A stretch of DNA of 64,000 nt. Origin: Pararhizobium sp. YC-54 (GTDB lineage Bacteria > Pseudomonadota > Alphaproteobacteria > Rhizobiales > Rhizobiaceae). Shown piece after piece: positions 18,368-27,185 of the stretch. Made by a program: the position numbers and the translations under genes. Where the stretch lies: positions 62,001 to 126,000 of the forward strand of contig NZ_JAOYTH010000008.1 in NCBI RefSeq assembly GCF_025847205.1, in the 5' to 3' direction. The stretch's first letter is position 1; each line of letters opens with the position of its first letter. The notes beneath the pieces were generated by a model. The model saw nothing but the letters and a program-made list of their open reading frames with translations, did no database searches and was not told the DNA's origin.

Positions 18368-19561
18368 TCAGTCCTTCACGAATAGCTTGCGTGGTACGTT
18401 GGCGAGGCACTCGACCCCGGTTTCGGTGATCAGGATGCTTTCGGTGATCTCCAGCCCCATGGTTTCGAGCCAGAGGCCGGTCATGAAATGGAAGGTCATG
18501 CCGGGCTTCAGTTCCGTGCGGTCGCCGGGACGCAGGCTCATGGTGCGCTCGCCCCAGTCCGGCGGATAGGAGATACCGATGCCGTAGCCGGTGCGGTTGT
18601 CCTTGACGATGCCGTATTTCTTCAAGACGCCGAAGAAGCCGTTGGCAATGTCCTCGCAGGTATTGCCCGGCTTGGCGGCAGCGAGACCGGCATCCATGCC
18701 TTCCAGCGTCGCCTTTTCGGCGTCGAGGAATTCCTGCGTCGGCTTGCCCAGAAAGACAGTGCGCGACAGGGGCACATGATAGCGATTATAGCAGCCGGCG
18801 ATCTCGAAGAAGGTGCCCTCGCCGCGCTTCATCGGCTTGTCGTCCCAGGTCAGATGCGGCGCCGACGCATCGACACCCGAAGGAAGCAGCGGCACGATTG
18901 CAGGATAATCGCCGCCAATCCTGCCGTCTGGGCCATCGACGCCGCGTGTGCCGGCGTCATAGATCTCGGCGACCAGATCGCATTTGCGCATGCCGACCTC
19001 GATCTTGTCGAAGATACGCTGGTGCATACCCTCGACGATGCGGGCGGCATTGCGCATGTACTTGATCTCGGTGTCGCTTTTTACGGCACGCTGCCAGTTG
19101 ACCAGCGCCGTCACATCAACGAAACGCGCATTCGGCAGATTTTTAACCAGAGAAGCAAAGGCGGCGGCCGAGAACCAGTAATTATCCATCTCGACGCCGA
19201 TCGTCAGCTTGTCGAGACCGCGCTCAATGAGCCTTGCCGCCAGATAATCCATCGGGTGGCGCTCGGTCGATTGCACATAGTGATCCGGGTAACCGATGAT
19301 ATTCTCATGCTTCAGGTAGGCCGTCAGCTTGGCGCCGTTCGCGTCCTGTCCCCGGCCGTACCAGATCGGCTCTCCGGCCGGCGGCACGATGACCGCCTGA
19401 TGCACGTAGAACGACCAGCCGTCATAACCGGTCAGCCACGCCATGTTCGACGGATCACTGACGACAATCAGATCGACGCCCTTGGCTTCCATGGCATGCC
19501 GCGTCTTGGCAAGCCGCGCATCATATTCCCCAAGGGAAAATTTGAGGTTCGGTTGGGTCAT
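18368..19561 (-). CDS. eutD/doeA: Ectoine hydrolase (M24 peptidase fold)
   Basis: 397-residue pita-bread (M24/creatinase-like) protein. N-terminal creatinase domain: KGVDLIVVSDPSNMAWLTGY and GWSFYVHQAVIVPP; the C-terminal catalytic domain includes FFEIAGCYNRYHVPLSRTV and GIGISYPPDWGERTMSLRPG. Ectoine hydrolase opens the ectoine ring to N-acetyl-diaminobutyrate. The gene is followed directly by the deacetylase and preceded by eutABC, the order known for Sinorhizobium and Ruegeria ectoine utilisation. The start has a good ribosome site in the short intergenic region that also holds a 14-base palindrome. Confidence 0.93.
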   Translation of the reverse strand: MTQPNLKFSLGEYDARLAKTRHAMEAKGVDLIVVSDPSNMAWLTGYDGWSFYVHQAVIVPPAGEPIWYGRGQDANGAKLTAYLKHENIIGYPDHYVQSTERHPMDYLAARLIERGLDKLTIGVEMDNYWFSAAAFASLVKNLPNARFVDVTALVNWQRAVKSDTEIKYMRNAARIVEGMHQRIFDKIEVGMRKCDLVAEIYDAGTRGVDGPDGRIGGDYPAIVPLLPSGVDASAPHLTWDDKPMKRGEGTFFEIAGCYNRYHVPLSRTVFLGKPTQEFLDAEKATLEGMDAGLAAAKPGNTCEDIANGFFGVLKKYGIVKDNRTGYGIGISYPPDWGERTMSLRPGDRTELKPGMTFHFMTGLWLETMGLEITESILITETGVECLANVPRKLFVKD

Positions 19562-19577
19562 GTTTCTCCCTCATTCT

Positions 19578-19591
19578 CCGGCTTAAGCCGG
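19578..19591. repeat. 14-bp perfect palindrome between eutC and eutD
   Basis: CCGGCTTAAGCCGG is perfectly self-complementary and sits in the 32-base gap between eutC and eutD, preceded by CTCATTCT. It resembles the core of short palindromic repeats common in rhizobial intergenic regions (see 23761-23808). In the RNA it would form a hairpin within the operon. A terminator is unlikely because no U-run follows on the transcribed strand. Confidence 0.6.
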
Positions 19592-19593
19592 TC

Positions 19594-20583
19594 TCAACTT
19601 TCAAATGTCGTGCCCGCCCCGGCGGAGCCGGCACGCGCAAAGGCAAGGGTTGCGATGGCGGTGTCCTGGATGCCGGTGCCGGTGAGGTCCGCGATGGTGA
19701 TTTGCTCGGCGCTGGTGCGACCGGGTCTCAACCCGGCGACAATCTGGCCGAGTTCCGGAAAATCGACTTCAGTTTCCGTCAGGCCAGCGGCAATGGCGTG
19801 ATGCAATTCCCCCAGCCGCCTGGTTTGTTTGATGCTGTCGGCGACATAGTAGCCGTTGACGACGATGGCCGGGTCGATCTCATTCTTGTGTTCGGCGTCC
19901 GACCCCATCGCCGTGACATGCTGGCCGGGCTGAAGCCATTCGCCTTTGAGGATCGGCGTTTGCGATGGGGTCGTGGTGACGACGATATCGGCGCCGGTGA
20001 CGGCTGCTTGCGGATCGGCGCCCGCCGTGACTGGAATGCCAAGTGTCGTTGTCATATCCGCCGCGATCTTTTCGGCTTTCGCCGCATCCCGCGCCCAGAT
20101 CCGCGCCTCGCGGATCGGTCTCACCAGTGTCAGCGCCTGCAACTGCAGCCGCGCCTGCATTCCGGCCCCGAAGATCGCGGCAACGCTTGCATCCTCACGG
20201 GCCAGATGTTTCGCCGCGACGGCACCGGCCGCGGCAGTGCGCACATCCGTCAGATAGCCATTGTCCAGCAAAAGCGCCTGAACGAGACCGGTCTTCGCCG
20301 ACAGGAGCACCATCATGCCGTTGGTGCTCGGCAAGCCGAACTTCGGATTGTCGAAGAAGCCGGGACTGATCTTGATCGCGAACCCGTCGAGGCCCGGCAC
20401 ATAGGCCGTCTTCACATCGACCTCGCCGCGATGCTCGGGAATGTCGAGCCGCAGGATCGGCGGCATGGCCACCGCCTTGGTCGCCAGCGCATGGAACGCG
20501 TCCTCGATGCAAGACACGGCCTCCGCGTCCAGCGTCACGACGGTCCTCAAATCGGCTTCGGTCAGGATGGTCATCCGGCTCAT
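19594..20583 (-). CDS. eutC: Ectoine utilisation protein EutC (ornithine cyclodeaminase/mu-crystallin family)
   Basis: 329 residues with the family N-terminal region (MPPILRLDIPEHRGEVDVKT) and an NAD-binding Rossmann segment AIFGAGMQARLQLQAL. Other landmarks are YLTDVRTAAAGAVAAKHLA and VVTTTPSQTPILKGEWLQPG. Together with EutA and EutB it is thought to convert 5-hydroxyectoine to ectoine, although the individual chemistry is not fully established. Its start overlaps the eutB stop (ATGA), indicating coupling. Without this context it would be annotated as ornithine cyclodeaminase. Confidence 0.9.
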   Translation of the reverse strand: MSRMTILTEADLRTVVTLDAEAVSCIEDAFHALATKAVAMPPILRLDIPEHRGEVDVKTAYVPGLDGFAIKISPGFFDNPKFGLPSTNGMMVLLSAKTGLVQALLLDNGYLTDVRTAAAGAVAAKHLAREDASVAAIFGAGMQARLQLQALTLVRPIREARIWARDAAKAEKIAADMTTTLGIPVTAGADPQAAVTGADIVVTTTPSQTPILKGEWLQPGQHVTAMGSDAEHKNEIDPAIVVNGYYVADSIKQTRRLGELHHAIAAGLTETEVDFPELGQIVAGLRPGRTSAEQITIADLTGTGIQDTAIATLAFARAGSAGAGTTFES

Positions 20584-21584
20584 GCCGCGTCCTCCTTGGA
20601 TAGCGACACCGCGCCATTGATGATCCGGCGGTGCAGGCTCATATCGACATTGCGACCCGACAGGATGGCGACGATCGGCCCTTCCGGCCGAACCCGCCCC
20701 GAAAGCAGCGCGGCAATACCGACCGCACCGGCGCCCTCGACGATCTCGCGCTCAACCGAATAGGCATGGCGCATGCCGGCTGCAATCTCCTCCTCGGAAA
20801 GCAGGATGACCTCGTCCAGCAGATCGCCGCACATGGCGAAGGTGAGCCGATTGTCGAGCCCGATGCCGCCGCCGAGCGAATCCGCCAGGCTCGGCAGTTC
20901 CTCCACCTGAACAGGCTGGCCGGCGTCGAGGCTCACTTTCATCGCCGCGCCACGCTCCATCGTCAGCCCGATCACCCGTGCCTTCGGGTTCAATCCCTTC
21001 ACGGCAGCGGCCACACCCGCAGCCAGTCCGCCGCCTGATAGCGGCACGAGCACTGTCACCACGTCCGGTAATTGCTCCATGATCTCCAGCCCGAGCGTGC
21101 CCTGGCCTGCGATAACGGCGGGGTGGTCGAATGGCGGCACCATCACCATGCCTTTCTCCGCAACCAGGCGGTCCACCGCGTCTTGCGCTTCATCCTGCGA
21201 CCGGCCGATGATGCGCACCTCCGCACCAAGGCGGCGAATTTCCGAGACTTTGTTCTTCGGGACAAGCTTCGACATGCAGATGGTCGCAACCACGCCTTCA
21301 GCCCTGGCCGCATCGGCAAGCGCCCGGCCATGATTGCCGGTCGAGGCCGCAACGACACCAAGCGCACGTTCGTCGGCCGTCAGCGAGAGGACCGCGTTCG
21401 TTGCGCCGCGCAGCTTGAAGCTGCCGGTCGTCTGGTGGTGTTCGAGCTTCAGATGCACCGGAACGCCCGTCAACTCGGTTAAGGCGGCGGATTCGGCCAT
21501 CGATGTGCGCAGGACACGCCCGGCAATACGGGCGGATGCGGCACGGATGTCACCGAGTGAAACGGGTGCTGGCTGCCTGCTCAT
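20580..21584 (-). CDS. eutB: Ectoine utilisation protein EutB (threonine dehydratase-like)
   Basis: PLP-dependent fold-type II enzyme of 334 residues, similar to threonine/serine dehydratase. The PLP lysine is in TTGSFKLRGATNAVLSL, the substrate loop in ASTGNHGRALADAARAEG and the phosphate-binding loop in LSGGGLAAGVAAAVKGL. In ectoine clusters it works with EutA and EutC on hydroxyectoine, probably eliminating water from an intermediate; that last step is inference. It lies between eutA (4-base gap) and eutC (overlap). Confidence 0.9.
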   Translation of the reverse strand: MSRQPAPVSLGDIRAASARIAGRVLRTSMAESAALTELTGVPVHLKLEHHQTTGSFKLRGATNAVLSLTADERALGVVAASTGNHGRALADAARAEGVVATICMSKLVPKNKVSEIRRLGAEVRIIGRSQDEAQDAVDRLVAEKGMVMVPPFDHPAVIAGQGTLGLEIMEQLPDVVTVLVPLSGGGLAAGVAAAVKGLNPKARVIGLTMERGAAMKVSLDAGQPVQVEELPSLADSLGGGIGLDNRLTFAMCGDLLDEVILLSEEEIAAGMRHAYSVEREIVEGAGAVGIAALLSGRVRPEGPIVAILSGRNVDMSLHRRIINGAVSLSKEDAA

Positions 21585-21588
21585 ATCA

Positions 21589-22371
21589 TCAGCCTTCCGG
21601 ATAGGGTCTGGTCATGAGCGCGCCGAATTCCGGCCTCAAGGCCGCCTCGCCGCAGATCCGCAGGCACGCCCAGGCTGTCGCCAGATTGCTGCTCACCACC
21701 GGTTTGCCGATCGCCTTTTCGATACGCGGCACGACCTCTGCCGCCCGCACAGCAGTGCAGGAAATGAACAGCGCATCCGATTCCGGCGCCATGGCCTCTT
21801 CGGCGAATGCGGCAACCTCGTCGGGCGAGATCCGCGCCATCTCCCGGTCGTCGGTCAGTCCAAGGCAGGTAAATCGATCGATCTCGAAACCAAGGCGAGC
21901 AAAATACCCTGCCATCGGTCGGCTGGTCTCGACGGTGTAGGGCGTCAGCACCGAAATCCGTTTGGCACCCAGCGCCTTCAGGCCCTTGACCGCCGCCGCC
22001 GTCGGCGTGACGACGGGAACGCCCGGTTTTGCCGCCTGCACTGCCTTCTCGATCCGGTCATCGCCAATGACGACCGAGGCCGAGGTACAGGAATACATCA
22101 CCACATCAAGCGGCTCGTCAGGCAGGATGAGTGCCGCCCCCGCCGTCAGCGACGGCTGCATCTTCATCAGGTTTTCCGGCGTCACCGGATTGGCATAGGG
22201 GATGCGCGTGACATAGACGCCGATCTGCGCGCTTGCCACCATCCGCTGGAAATCGACTTCCGTTGTATGGTCGGTCGCAAGGATGATCAGGCCGATCCGC
22301 CTTTCCAACGGGCGGTCATCCAGGCTGGGCGCACGGCTTGCCACGTTGATCTCGATCGTTTTCGTCATCAT
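21589..22371 (-). CDS. eutA: Ectoine utilisation protein EutA (Asp/Glu racemase-arylmalonate decarboxylase family)
   Basis: 260 residues with two half-domains of the Asp/Glu racemase superfamily. The two potential catalytic cysteines appear as DVVMYSCTSASVVIGDDR and ESDALFISCTAVRAAEV. It has the local pattern LGAKRISVLTPYTVETSRPM, shared with maleate isomerase-like proteins. It starts in overlap with ehuD, linking the importer to the catabolic genes. EutA is proposed to act first on hydroxyectoine. Confidence 0.9.
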   Translation of the reverse strand: MMTKTIEINVASRAPSLDDRPLERRIGLIILATDHTTEVDFQRMVASAQIGVYVTRIPYANPVTPENLMKMQPSLTAGAALILPDEPLDVVMYSCTSASVVIGDDRIEKAVQAAKPGVPVVTPTAAAVKGLKALGAKRISVLTPYTVETSRPMAGYFARLGFEIDRFTCLGLTDDREMARISPDEVAAFAEEAMAPESDALFISCTAVRAAEVVPRIEKAIGKPVVSSNLATAWACLRICGEAALRPEFGALMTRPYPEG

Positions 22372-23030
22372 CGTTCATCCACCCGGGCATAACGCTCTTC
22401 CAGCCAGCGCAGCGCAACCACGGAGATCAGGCTGATGACGAGGAAGAACACGCCGACCAGCGTCATCGGCTCGATGTATCGGTAGCTGCTGTTGGCGACG
22501 CTCTTTGCCTGGTTCATCAGTTCCAGAACCGTGATGGCCGAGAGCAGCGGCGTTTCCTTGAACATGGCGATGAAATAGTTTGCGAGTGCCGGGATCATCG
22601 GCGGGATGGCCTGCGGCAACACGACATGGATCCAGGTCTGTCGGATGCTGAGATTGGTCGCGCGCGCAGCCTCCCACTGTCCACGCGGCACATTGTCAAT
22701 GCCGGCGCGGTAGACCTCGGCCGCATAGGTCCCATAGTGGATGCCGAGACCGATCACCCCCGCCACCAGCGGCGGCAGACGGATGCCGATATCCGGCAAC
22801 ACGTAGAAGATGAAATAAAGCTGCACCAGAAGCGGCGTGCCGCGGATGAAATCCGCCGTGAAGCCGACTGTGCGGGAGATCAGCGGGTTTGGCGAACGCC
22901 TGGCGATCGCCAGGACCAACCCGACCACGGCAGCAACGATGGCGCCCAGAATGGTCGCGAGAATGGTGATCTTCAGCCCTTCGAGAAGGGTCGGCATGAT
23001 CTCCCGGACGAATGCCCAATCCCATTCCAT
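22368..23030 (-). CDS. ehuD: Ectoine/hydroxyectoine ABC transporter permease EhuD
   Basis: Polar amino-acid type (HisM/GlnP-like) permease, 220 residues with about five membrane helices. The coupling loop EAARATNLSIRQTWIHVVLP shows the EAA-type motif. RGTPLLVQLYFIFYVLP is the usual HisMQ sequence. It overlaps eutA by four bases and starts two bases after the ehuC stop, so ehuC and ehuD are made together as a heterodimer. The polar amino-acid permease family and the SBP encoded upstream support ectoine uptake. Confidence 0.92.
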   Translation of the reverse strand: MEWDWAFVREIMPTLLEGLKITILATILGAIVAAVVGLVLAIARRSPNPLISRTVGFTADFIRGTPLLVQLYFIFYVLPDIGIRLPPLVAGVIGLGIHYGTYAAEVYRAGIDNVPRGQWEAARATNLSIRQTWIHVVLPQAIPPMIPALANYFIAMFKETPLLSAITVLELMNQAKSVANSSYRYIEPMTLVGVFFLVISLISVVALRWLEERYARVDER

Positions 23031-23032
23031 GA

Positions 23033-23692
23033 TCAGACCCTCACACCATCAAGGCCGCGCGAGCCCCGACGCTCAAGCCAGCGCACGCCTGCGGAAATCG
23101 CACAGGCCATGGCGAAATACAGAATGAGGATCGTCGCGAACGGGATCAGCGTACTGCCGGTCTGAGCACGCACCACCTGTGCCTGGAAAGTCATGTCGGT
23201 CAGTGAGATCAGCGACACGACAGCAGTGCCCTTCAGTAGCTCGATCGCATTGTTGCCGAAGGTCGGCAGCATCAGCGGCAGCGCCTGCGGCAAAATCACA
23301 TGCCGCATCCGATGATAACGGCCAAGATTGAGTGCGACGCAGGCTTCATGTTGTTCGCGACCGATGGCGCGCACGGCACCGCGTACCACTTCCGCCCCAT
23401 AGGCGCCGACATTCAGCCCCAGCGCCAGCACCCCTGCCTGCAGCGGCGTCAGCGTCACACCGGCAAAGGGCAATACGAAATAAACCCAGAACAGCTGGAC
23501 GAAAATCGACGTGCCACGAAAGAACTCGATATAGACCGTCGCCAGCGTTCGCACTGCAAGGAAGTGCGACAACCGCCCGAGCCCAGCCGCAAACGCCATG
23601 ACCAGCGCCAGTGCCGAGCCCATGACGGTGAGCTCGATCGTCACCAGCGCCCCTTGCAGTATCAGCCCTATATAGCCGGACCAGTCGATCAT
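23033..23692 (-). CDS. ehuC: Ectoine/hydroxyectoine ABC transporter permease EhuC
   Basis: Second permease of the HisMQ family, 219 residues. Motifs are FRGTSIFVQLFWVYFVLPFA and the coupling loop EACVALNLGRYHRMRHVILP. ATG 23692 is preferred: GAGAAAG precedes it, whereas the frame opens at 23749 through a region with no protein character. A strong palindrome lies in the gap to ehuB, as is usual downstream of binding-protein genes in importer operons. Confidence 0.92.
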   Translation of the reverse strand: MIDWSGYIGLILQGALVTIELTVMGSALALVMAFAAGLGRLSHFLAVRTLATVYIEFFRGTSIFVQLFWVYFVLPFAGVTLTPLQAGVLALGLNVGAYGAEVVRGAVRAIGREQHEACVALNLGRYHRMRHVILPQALPLMLPTFGNNAIELLKGTAVVSLISLTDMTFQAQVVRAQTGSTLIPFATILILYFAMACAISAGVRWLERRGSRGLDGVRV

Positions 23693-23760
23693 CGTGCTTT
23701 CTCTGTTGTTGTGGCGGCTCCTTGCCGCACGAAATTGGTTGGCATTCACGCCACTCCAAT

Positions 23761-23808
23761 CTCCGTCATCCTCTCCTCGGGTTTAACCCGAGGACAGGAA
23801 TGACGGAG
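23761..23808. repeat. Interrupted 48-bp palindrome between ehuB and ehuC
   Basis: CTCCGTCAT (23761-23769) pairs with ATGACGGAG (23800-23808), and TCCTCGGGTT (23774-23783) pairs with AACCCGAGGA (23785-23794), with a C-C mismatch and one bulged A between. The sequence type (GTCAT..CCTCGGGTTTAACCCGAGG..ATGAC) resembles the abundant palindromic intergenic repeats of Rhizobiaceae. Lying just downstream of ehuB, it could stabilise the binding-protein mRNA or reduce transcription of the permease genes. Confidence 0.75.
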
Positions 23809-23869
23809 GAGATATGTGCCCCGTCAAAATAGGCAGAAAGAGGCGTGACACTTCTCTCCCACCCTTCCC

Positions 23870-24724
23870 TTACTGCGCAGCCGCGCAGAGCTTTTCCCGC
23901 GTCGTCGACATCGCAGCCGCGGCCGAGAAGCCGTAGGGCTCGATGATCTTGGCGAATTCGCCCGATTCCTTCAGCTTGGCCAGTTCGACGTCGAAAGCGT
24001 CACGCAGCGCTTCGTCGCCCTTCTTGAAGGCGGCGCCGTCGCAATAGACCGGCGCACCCTGGACCGGGGCGATGACCTCGAGGTTGGGATCATTGGCCTT
24101 CTTGACCAGATCGTTGATCGACAGAACCGGCAGCGAATAGGCGTCGATGCGGCCGTCCTGCAGCATCTTCAGGCCGCTCTGGCCGTCCGGGACGACGATG
24201 ACACGGTCGCGCGGCACACCGGCTTCGAGCGCCAGCTTCTCTTCCGTGCCGCCGCCGGGCGCGCCGATCGTCGCCGACTGGTCGTTGGCGACGTCGGCAT
24301 AGCTCTTGAAGCCCTTGGGATTGCCCTTCTTCACCAGCATGGCCTCGGCATCGCAGAGAACCGGCTCGGAATAGGCGACGGCTGCACAGCGTTCCGGCTT
24401 CATGAACAGGCCGGCGGTGACGGCATCATGACGTCCGGCCTGCAGGCCGGGGATCATCGCACCGTATTCGGAGATCGAGGCCACGACATCGGCGACGCCG
24501 AGACGCTTGAAGATTTCGCGGGCAACGTCAGGTGCGGCGCCCGACACCTTGCCGTCCGCTCCGACAGCCGTGAACGGCGGTTCGTTGGCGATGGCGATGC
24601 GGGCAAAACCCTGCGCCTTCAGCTCCTCCAGCTTGGCATCTTCGGCAGATGCCGGGGCTGCTGCAAGAACAGTCATCAGCACCGAAGCACCGGCTGCCAT
24701 CGTCATGAAGTGTTTCAGTTTCAT
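23870..24724 (-). CDS. ehuB: Ectoine/hydroxyectoine ABC transporter substrate-binding protein EhuB
   Basis: Periplasmic binding protein of the SBP_bac_3 family, 284 residues with a Sec signal peptide (KLKHFMTMAAG to ASAEDA at ~residue 28). The ligand pocket region contains IANEPPFTAVG, SEYGAMIPGLQAGRHDAVTA and FMKPERCAAVAYSEP, all matching EhuB-type aromatic and acidic contacts. ATG 24724 has GAGGAGTT nine bases before; the upstream frame to 24766 is not needed. It delivers ectoines to EhuCD; ehuA precedes it by 61 bases. Confidence 0.92.
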   Translation of the reverse strand: MKLKHFMTMAAGASVLMTVLAAAPASAEDAKLEELKAQGFARIAIANEPPFTAVGADGKVSGAAPDVAREIFKRLGVADVVASISEYGAMIPGLQAGRHDAVTAGLFMKPERCAAVAYSEPVLCDAEAMLVKKGNPKGFKSYADVANDQSATIGAPGGGTEEKLALEAGVPRDRVIVVPDGQSGLKMLQDGRIDAYSLPVLSINDLVKKANDPNLEVIAPVQGAPVYCDGAAFKKGDEALRDAFDVELAKLKESGEFAKIIEPYGFSAAAAMSTTREKLCAAAQ

Positions 24725-24785
24725 CGTTCCAACTCCTCTGGATTCTTCTCTTTTTATGTGAGGCATTGTTCGACCGCCCCAGCGA

Positions 24786-25571
24786 TCAGACGCGGTGCCC
24801 CGCCGCGATTATCTTGCGCAGGAAGGTCTGTGTGCGCTCCTGCCTGGGATTGCGGAATATGTCGTCCGGCTTGCCCTCTTCAACGATCTTGCCCCTGTCG
24901 AAGAACAGGACGCGATCGGCAAAATCGTGGGCGAAGCCCATCTCGTGGGTGACGAGCAGCATGGTCATGTCGGTTTCGGCCGCCAGTTTGCGCATGACGT
25001 TCAGGACTTCCTCGACCAATTCAGGGTCAAGCGCCGAGGTGACCTCGTCGAACAGCATGATCTTCGGCGAAAGGGCCAAGGCCCGGGCGATGGCCACGCG
25101 CTGCTTCTGTCCCCCGGACAATTGCGCGGGCATGCTTTTGGCCTTGTCGGCCATGCCCACCATATCGAGAAGCTCCATTGCCCGCGCCTCGGCAGCGGCC
25201 TTAGCCACCCCCTTGGTCAGCATCGGCGCCAAAGTGATGTTGTCGAGGACACATTTGTGCGGAAAGAGATTGAAGTGCTGGAAGACCATGCCGATCTTCT
25301 CGCGCATTTTCTGCAGATGCCGCTCATCGGCCGCAACCAGGCTGCCAGCGTTCTGCATGTGATACAGTTGATCGCCGTCAACCTCGATGTGGCCGCCGTT
25401 GATCTTCTCCAGCGTCATGAGGATACGCAGGATCGTCGTCTTGCCCGAGCCGGAGGGACCGATCAGCGCCAGCTTCTCGCCAGGCATGACATCCATCGAC
25501 AACCCGTCGAGCACGGTGAGCGGCCCGTAGGACTTGGTGATGCTGTCGATGCGAATGATCGGCGAAGGCAT
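24786..25571 (-). CDS. ehuA: Ectoine/hydroxyectoine ABC transporter ATP-binding protein EhuA
   Basis: Amino-acid-type ABC ATPase, 261 residues. Walker A is GPSGSGKTT (~residues 36-44), the signature is LSGGQKQRVAIARAL, Walker B is IMLFDEVTSALDPE, and LLVTHEMGFAHDFADRV holds the switch His. First gene of the - strand ehu-eut operon; its promoter region at 25572-25693 carries TGTCAA repeats shared with the enuR promoter. Confidence 0.93.
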   Translation of the reverse strand: MPSPIIRIDSITKSYGPLTVLDGLSMDVMPGEKLALIGPSGSGKTTILRILMTLEKINGGHIEVDGDQLYHMQNAGSLVAADERHLQKMREKIGMVFQHFNLFPHKCVLDNITLAPMLTKGVAKAAAEARAMELLDMVGMADKAKSMPAQLSGGQKQRVAIARALALSPKIMLFDEVTSALDPELVEEVLNVMRKLAAETDMTMLLVTHEMGFAHDFADRVLFFDRGKIVEEGKPDDIFRNPRQERTQTFLRKIIAAGHRV

Positions 25572-25629
25572 GCATGTCTCTCCCTGTTGAGACGAGCGAT
25601 GTCCTAACGATGACCAGCTTAGTAAATCA

Positions 25630-25660
25630 TGTCAATTGTCAAAATAATATCATGACAATT
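25630..25660. promoter_or_regulatory. Putative EnuR operator in the ehuA promoter
   Basis: TGTCAATTGTCA at 25630-25641 and TGACAATT at 25653-25660 give repeated TTGACA/TTGTCA units on the - strand, spaced about two helical turns apart. Closely similar repeats occur between enuR and asnC at 27082-27114. MocR regulators often bind spaced repeats overlapping promoters, and a TTGACA unit here could also be the -35 element for ehuA. The assignment is by shared sequence, not footprint. Confidence 0.55.
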
Positions 25661-25693
25661 ATTCCGAATCCGCCCAAAAGGCAGGCTTATCCA

Positions 25694-27079
25694 TCAAATC
25701 GCAAGCAGCAACGCTTCCGGGTTTCCCTGGGCAAGGGAGGCGACGATGGCAAGTCCGGCGCGCAATTCCGCCTCGGATGTCGAACCAAGCGATATGCGCA
25801 CCGCAGGCACACGACCATGATCCGCAGTCTGGAAAGATGCTCCGGGCGCGATCGCCACGCCGCGCAGGCGCGCCTGGGCAACGAAGCCCTCCTCCGTATG
25901 CTGGCAGGTCAGCGGCAGCCAGACATGCAGGCTCTGCGGATGGGAATGATAGGTAAGCCCCGAAAGGGGCTCGGCCGCAATCTCGTGGCGCCTTGCAAGA
26001 GCCCGGCGCTGCCAGGTGACCAGCTCCATCGCCGTGCCATTGCTCACCCAACGGGTAGCGATCTCGGCGATTGCCGGCGTCGCCATCCAGTTGGAAACCA
26101 GATGCCGGTTAGCAACAGCGGCGACGTAACGGTCAGGGGCCACGAGATAGCCGATACGCAGGCCGGGAACCGTTATCTTGGTGAAGCTGGTCACATAGAG
26201 CGTTCGCTCCGGCGCGAAAGCAGCCACCGGCGGCGGCCGGTTGTCGACCAGCGGCCCGAGAATATCGTTCTCGATGATCGCGATATCATGCCTGGTCGCG
26301 ACAGCCGCTAGCGCCTGCCGGCGTTCGCCGCTCATCAGCGCAGCCTTCGGATTGACGACCGAGGGCTGCAGAAATACCGCCCGGATCGGCCCTTTGCGAC
26401 AGGCTTCGTCCAGCGCTTCCGGGATCATGCCCTCGCCATCGATCGCCAGCCCTTCCAGATGGATGCCCAGATAGGTCGAGAGCGGCACGAGCGTATGGTG
26501 GCTGATCGCCTCGGCCGCAACCGTCGATCCCGGCGGCGCGACGCTCATCAGGGCAACCGTCATGCCCGAAGTGGCACCATTGGTGAGATTGACGTTGAGC
26601 GGAGAAACATCGAGCCCGCAGAGCGATAGCCACTCGGTCGCCACCGCCCGGTGACGCGGGAACACCATGTTTGGCCGGAACGACAGGGCCGAACTCGACG
26701 GCAGGTTTTCCGAAAGCCAGCCGAAGGCCTCGCGCATTCGGTCGAGATGGATCTGCTCGCAGACGGGCTTGAGGATCGACAGGTCGATAACTTCGCCCAG
26801 CCGCTCAGGCAGATAGGGTGGCTCCGGTTCCTTGGGCTGCGTCTGGACAAAGGAGCCGCGGCCAATCTCGCCGGCAATCATGCCGCGTCGGATCAGTTCG
26901 TCATAGGCGCGGCTCACCGTCTGGATCGACAGTTTCAGGTCTTCCGCCAGCTTCCTATGCGTCGGCAACCGTTCGCCATTGGTGAGCTTGCCATCATGAA
27001 TCGCACTGGCAATCTGCTCTGCAAGCGAGAGATAGGCCGGGCGGCGAAGCTGTTGCGGATCGGGGTGCCAATTTGTCAT
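25694..27079 (-). CDS. enuR: MocR/GntR-family regulator of ectoine genes
   Basis: 461 residues. An N-terminal winged helix (LSLAEQIASAIHDGKLTNGE, LKLSIQTVSRAYDELIRRG) is followed by a long linker and an aminotransferase-like domain. The domain keeps the internal-aldimine Lys context SFTKITVPGLRIGYLVAP. EnuR proteins use PLP to sense diaminobutyrate and its acetyl derivative and repress ectoine catabolism until these accumulate. Here enuR lies directly upstream of ehuA on the same strand and divergent from asnC. The overall family assignment is firm; the specific name rests on context. Confidence 0.88.
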   Translation of the reverse strand: MTNWHPDPQQLRRPAYLSLAEQIASAIHDGKLTNGERLPTHRKLAEDLKLSIQTVSRAYDELIRRGMIAGEIGRGSFVQTQPKEPEPPYLPERLGEVIDLSILKPVCEQIHLDRMREAFGWLSENLPSSSALSFRPNMVFPRHRAVATEWLSLCGLDVSPLNVNLTNGATSGMTVALMSVAPPGSTVAAEAISHHTLVPLSTYLGIHLEGLAIDGEGMIPEALDEACRKGPIRAVFLQPSVVNPKAALMSGERRQALAAVATRHDIAIIENDILGPLVDNRPPPVAAFAPERTLYVTSFTKITVPGLRIGYLVAPDRYVAAVANRHLVSNWMATPAIAEIATRWVSNGTAMELVTWQRRALARRHEIAAEPLSGLTYHSHPQSLHVWLPLTCQHTEEGFVAQARLRGVAIAPGASFQTADHGRVPAVRISLGSTSEAELRAGLAIVASLAQGNPEALLLAI

Positions 27080-27081
27080 GA

Positions 27082-27114
27082 TTTGACAGTGATAAAATTC
27101 AGGTCAATTGACAA
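27082..27114. promoter_or_regulatory. Putative EnuR operator in the enuR-asnC intergenic region
   Basis: TTTGACA at 27082-27088 and GTCAATTGACAA at 27103-27114 repeat the TTGACA/TGTCAA unit seen upstream of ehuA. The first lies only three bases upstream of the enuR start and would let the protein block its own gene, while the second lies upstream of asnC. This supports joint control of the divergent transcripts; binding is inferred. Confidence 0.5.
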
Positions 27115-27185
27115 TCCAAAAATTGCATTCGCTTCGCCTTTTTCATACTCTTTGGCATGATTTTCGAATGAGGATACCTGCCCGC

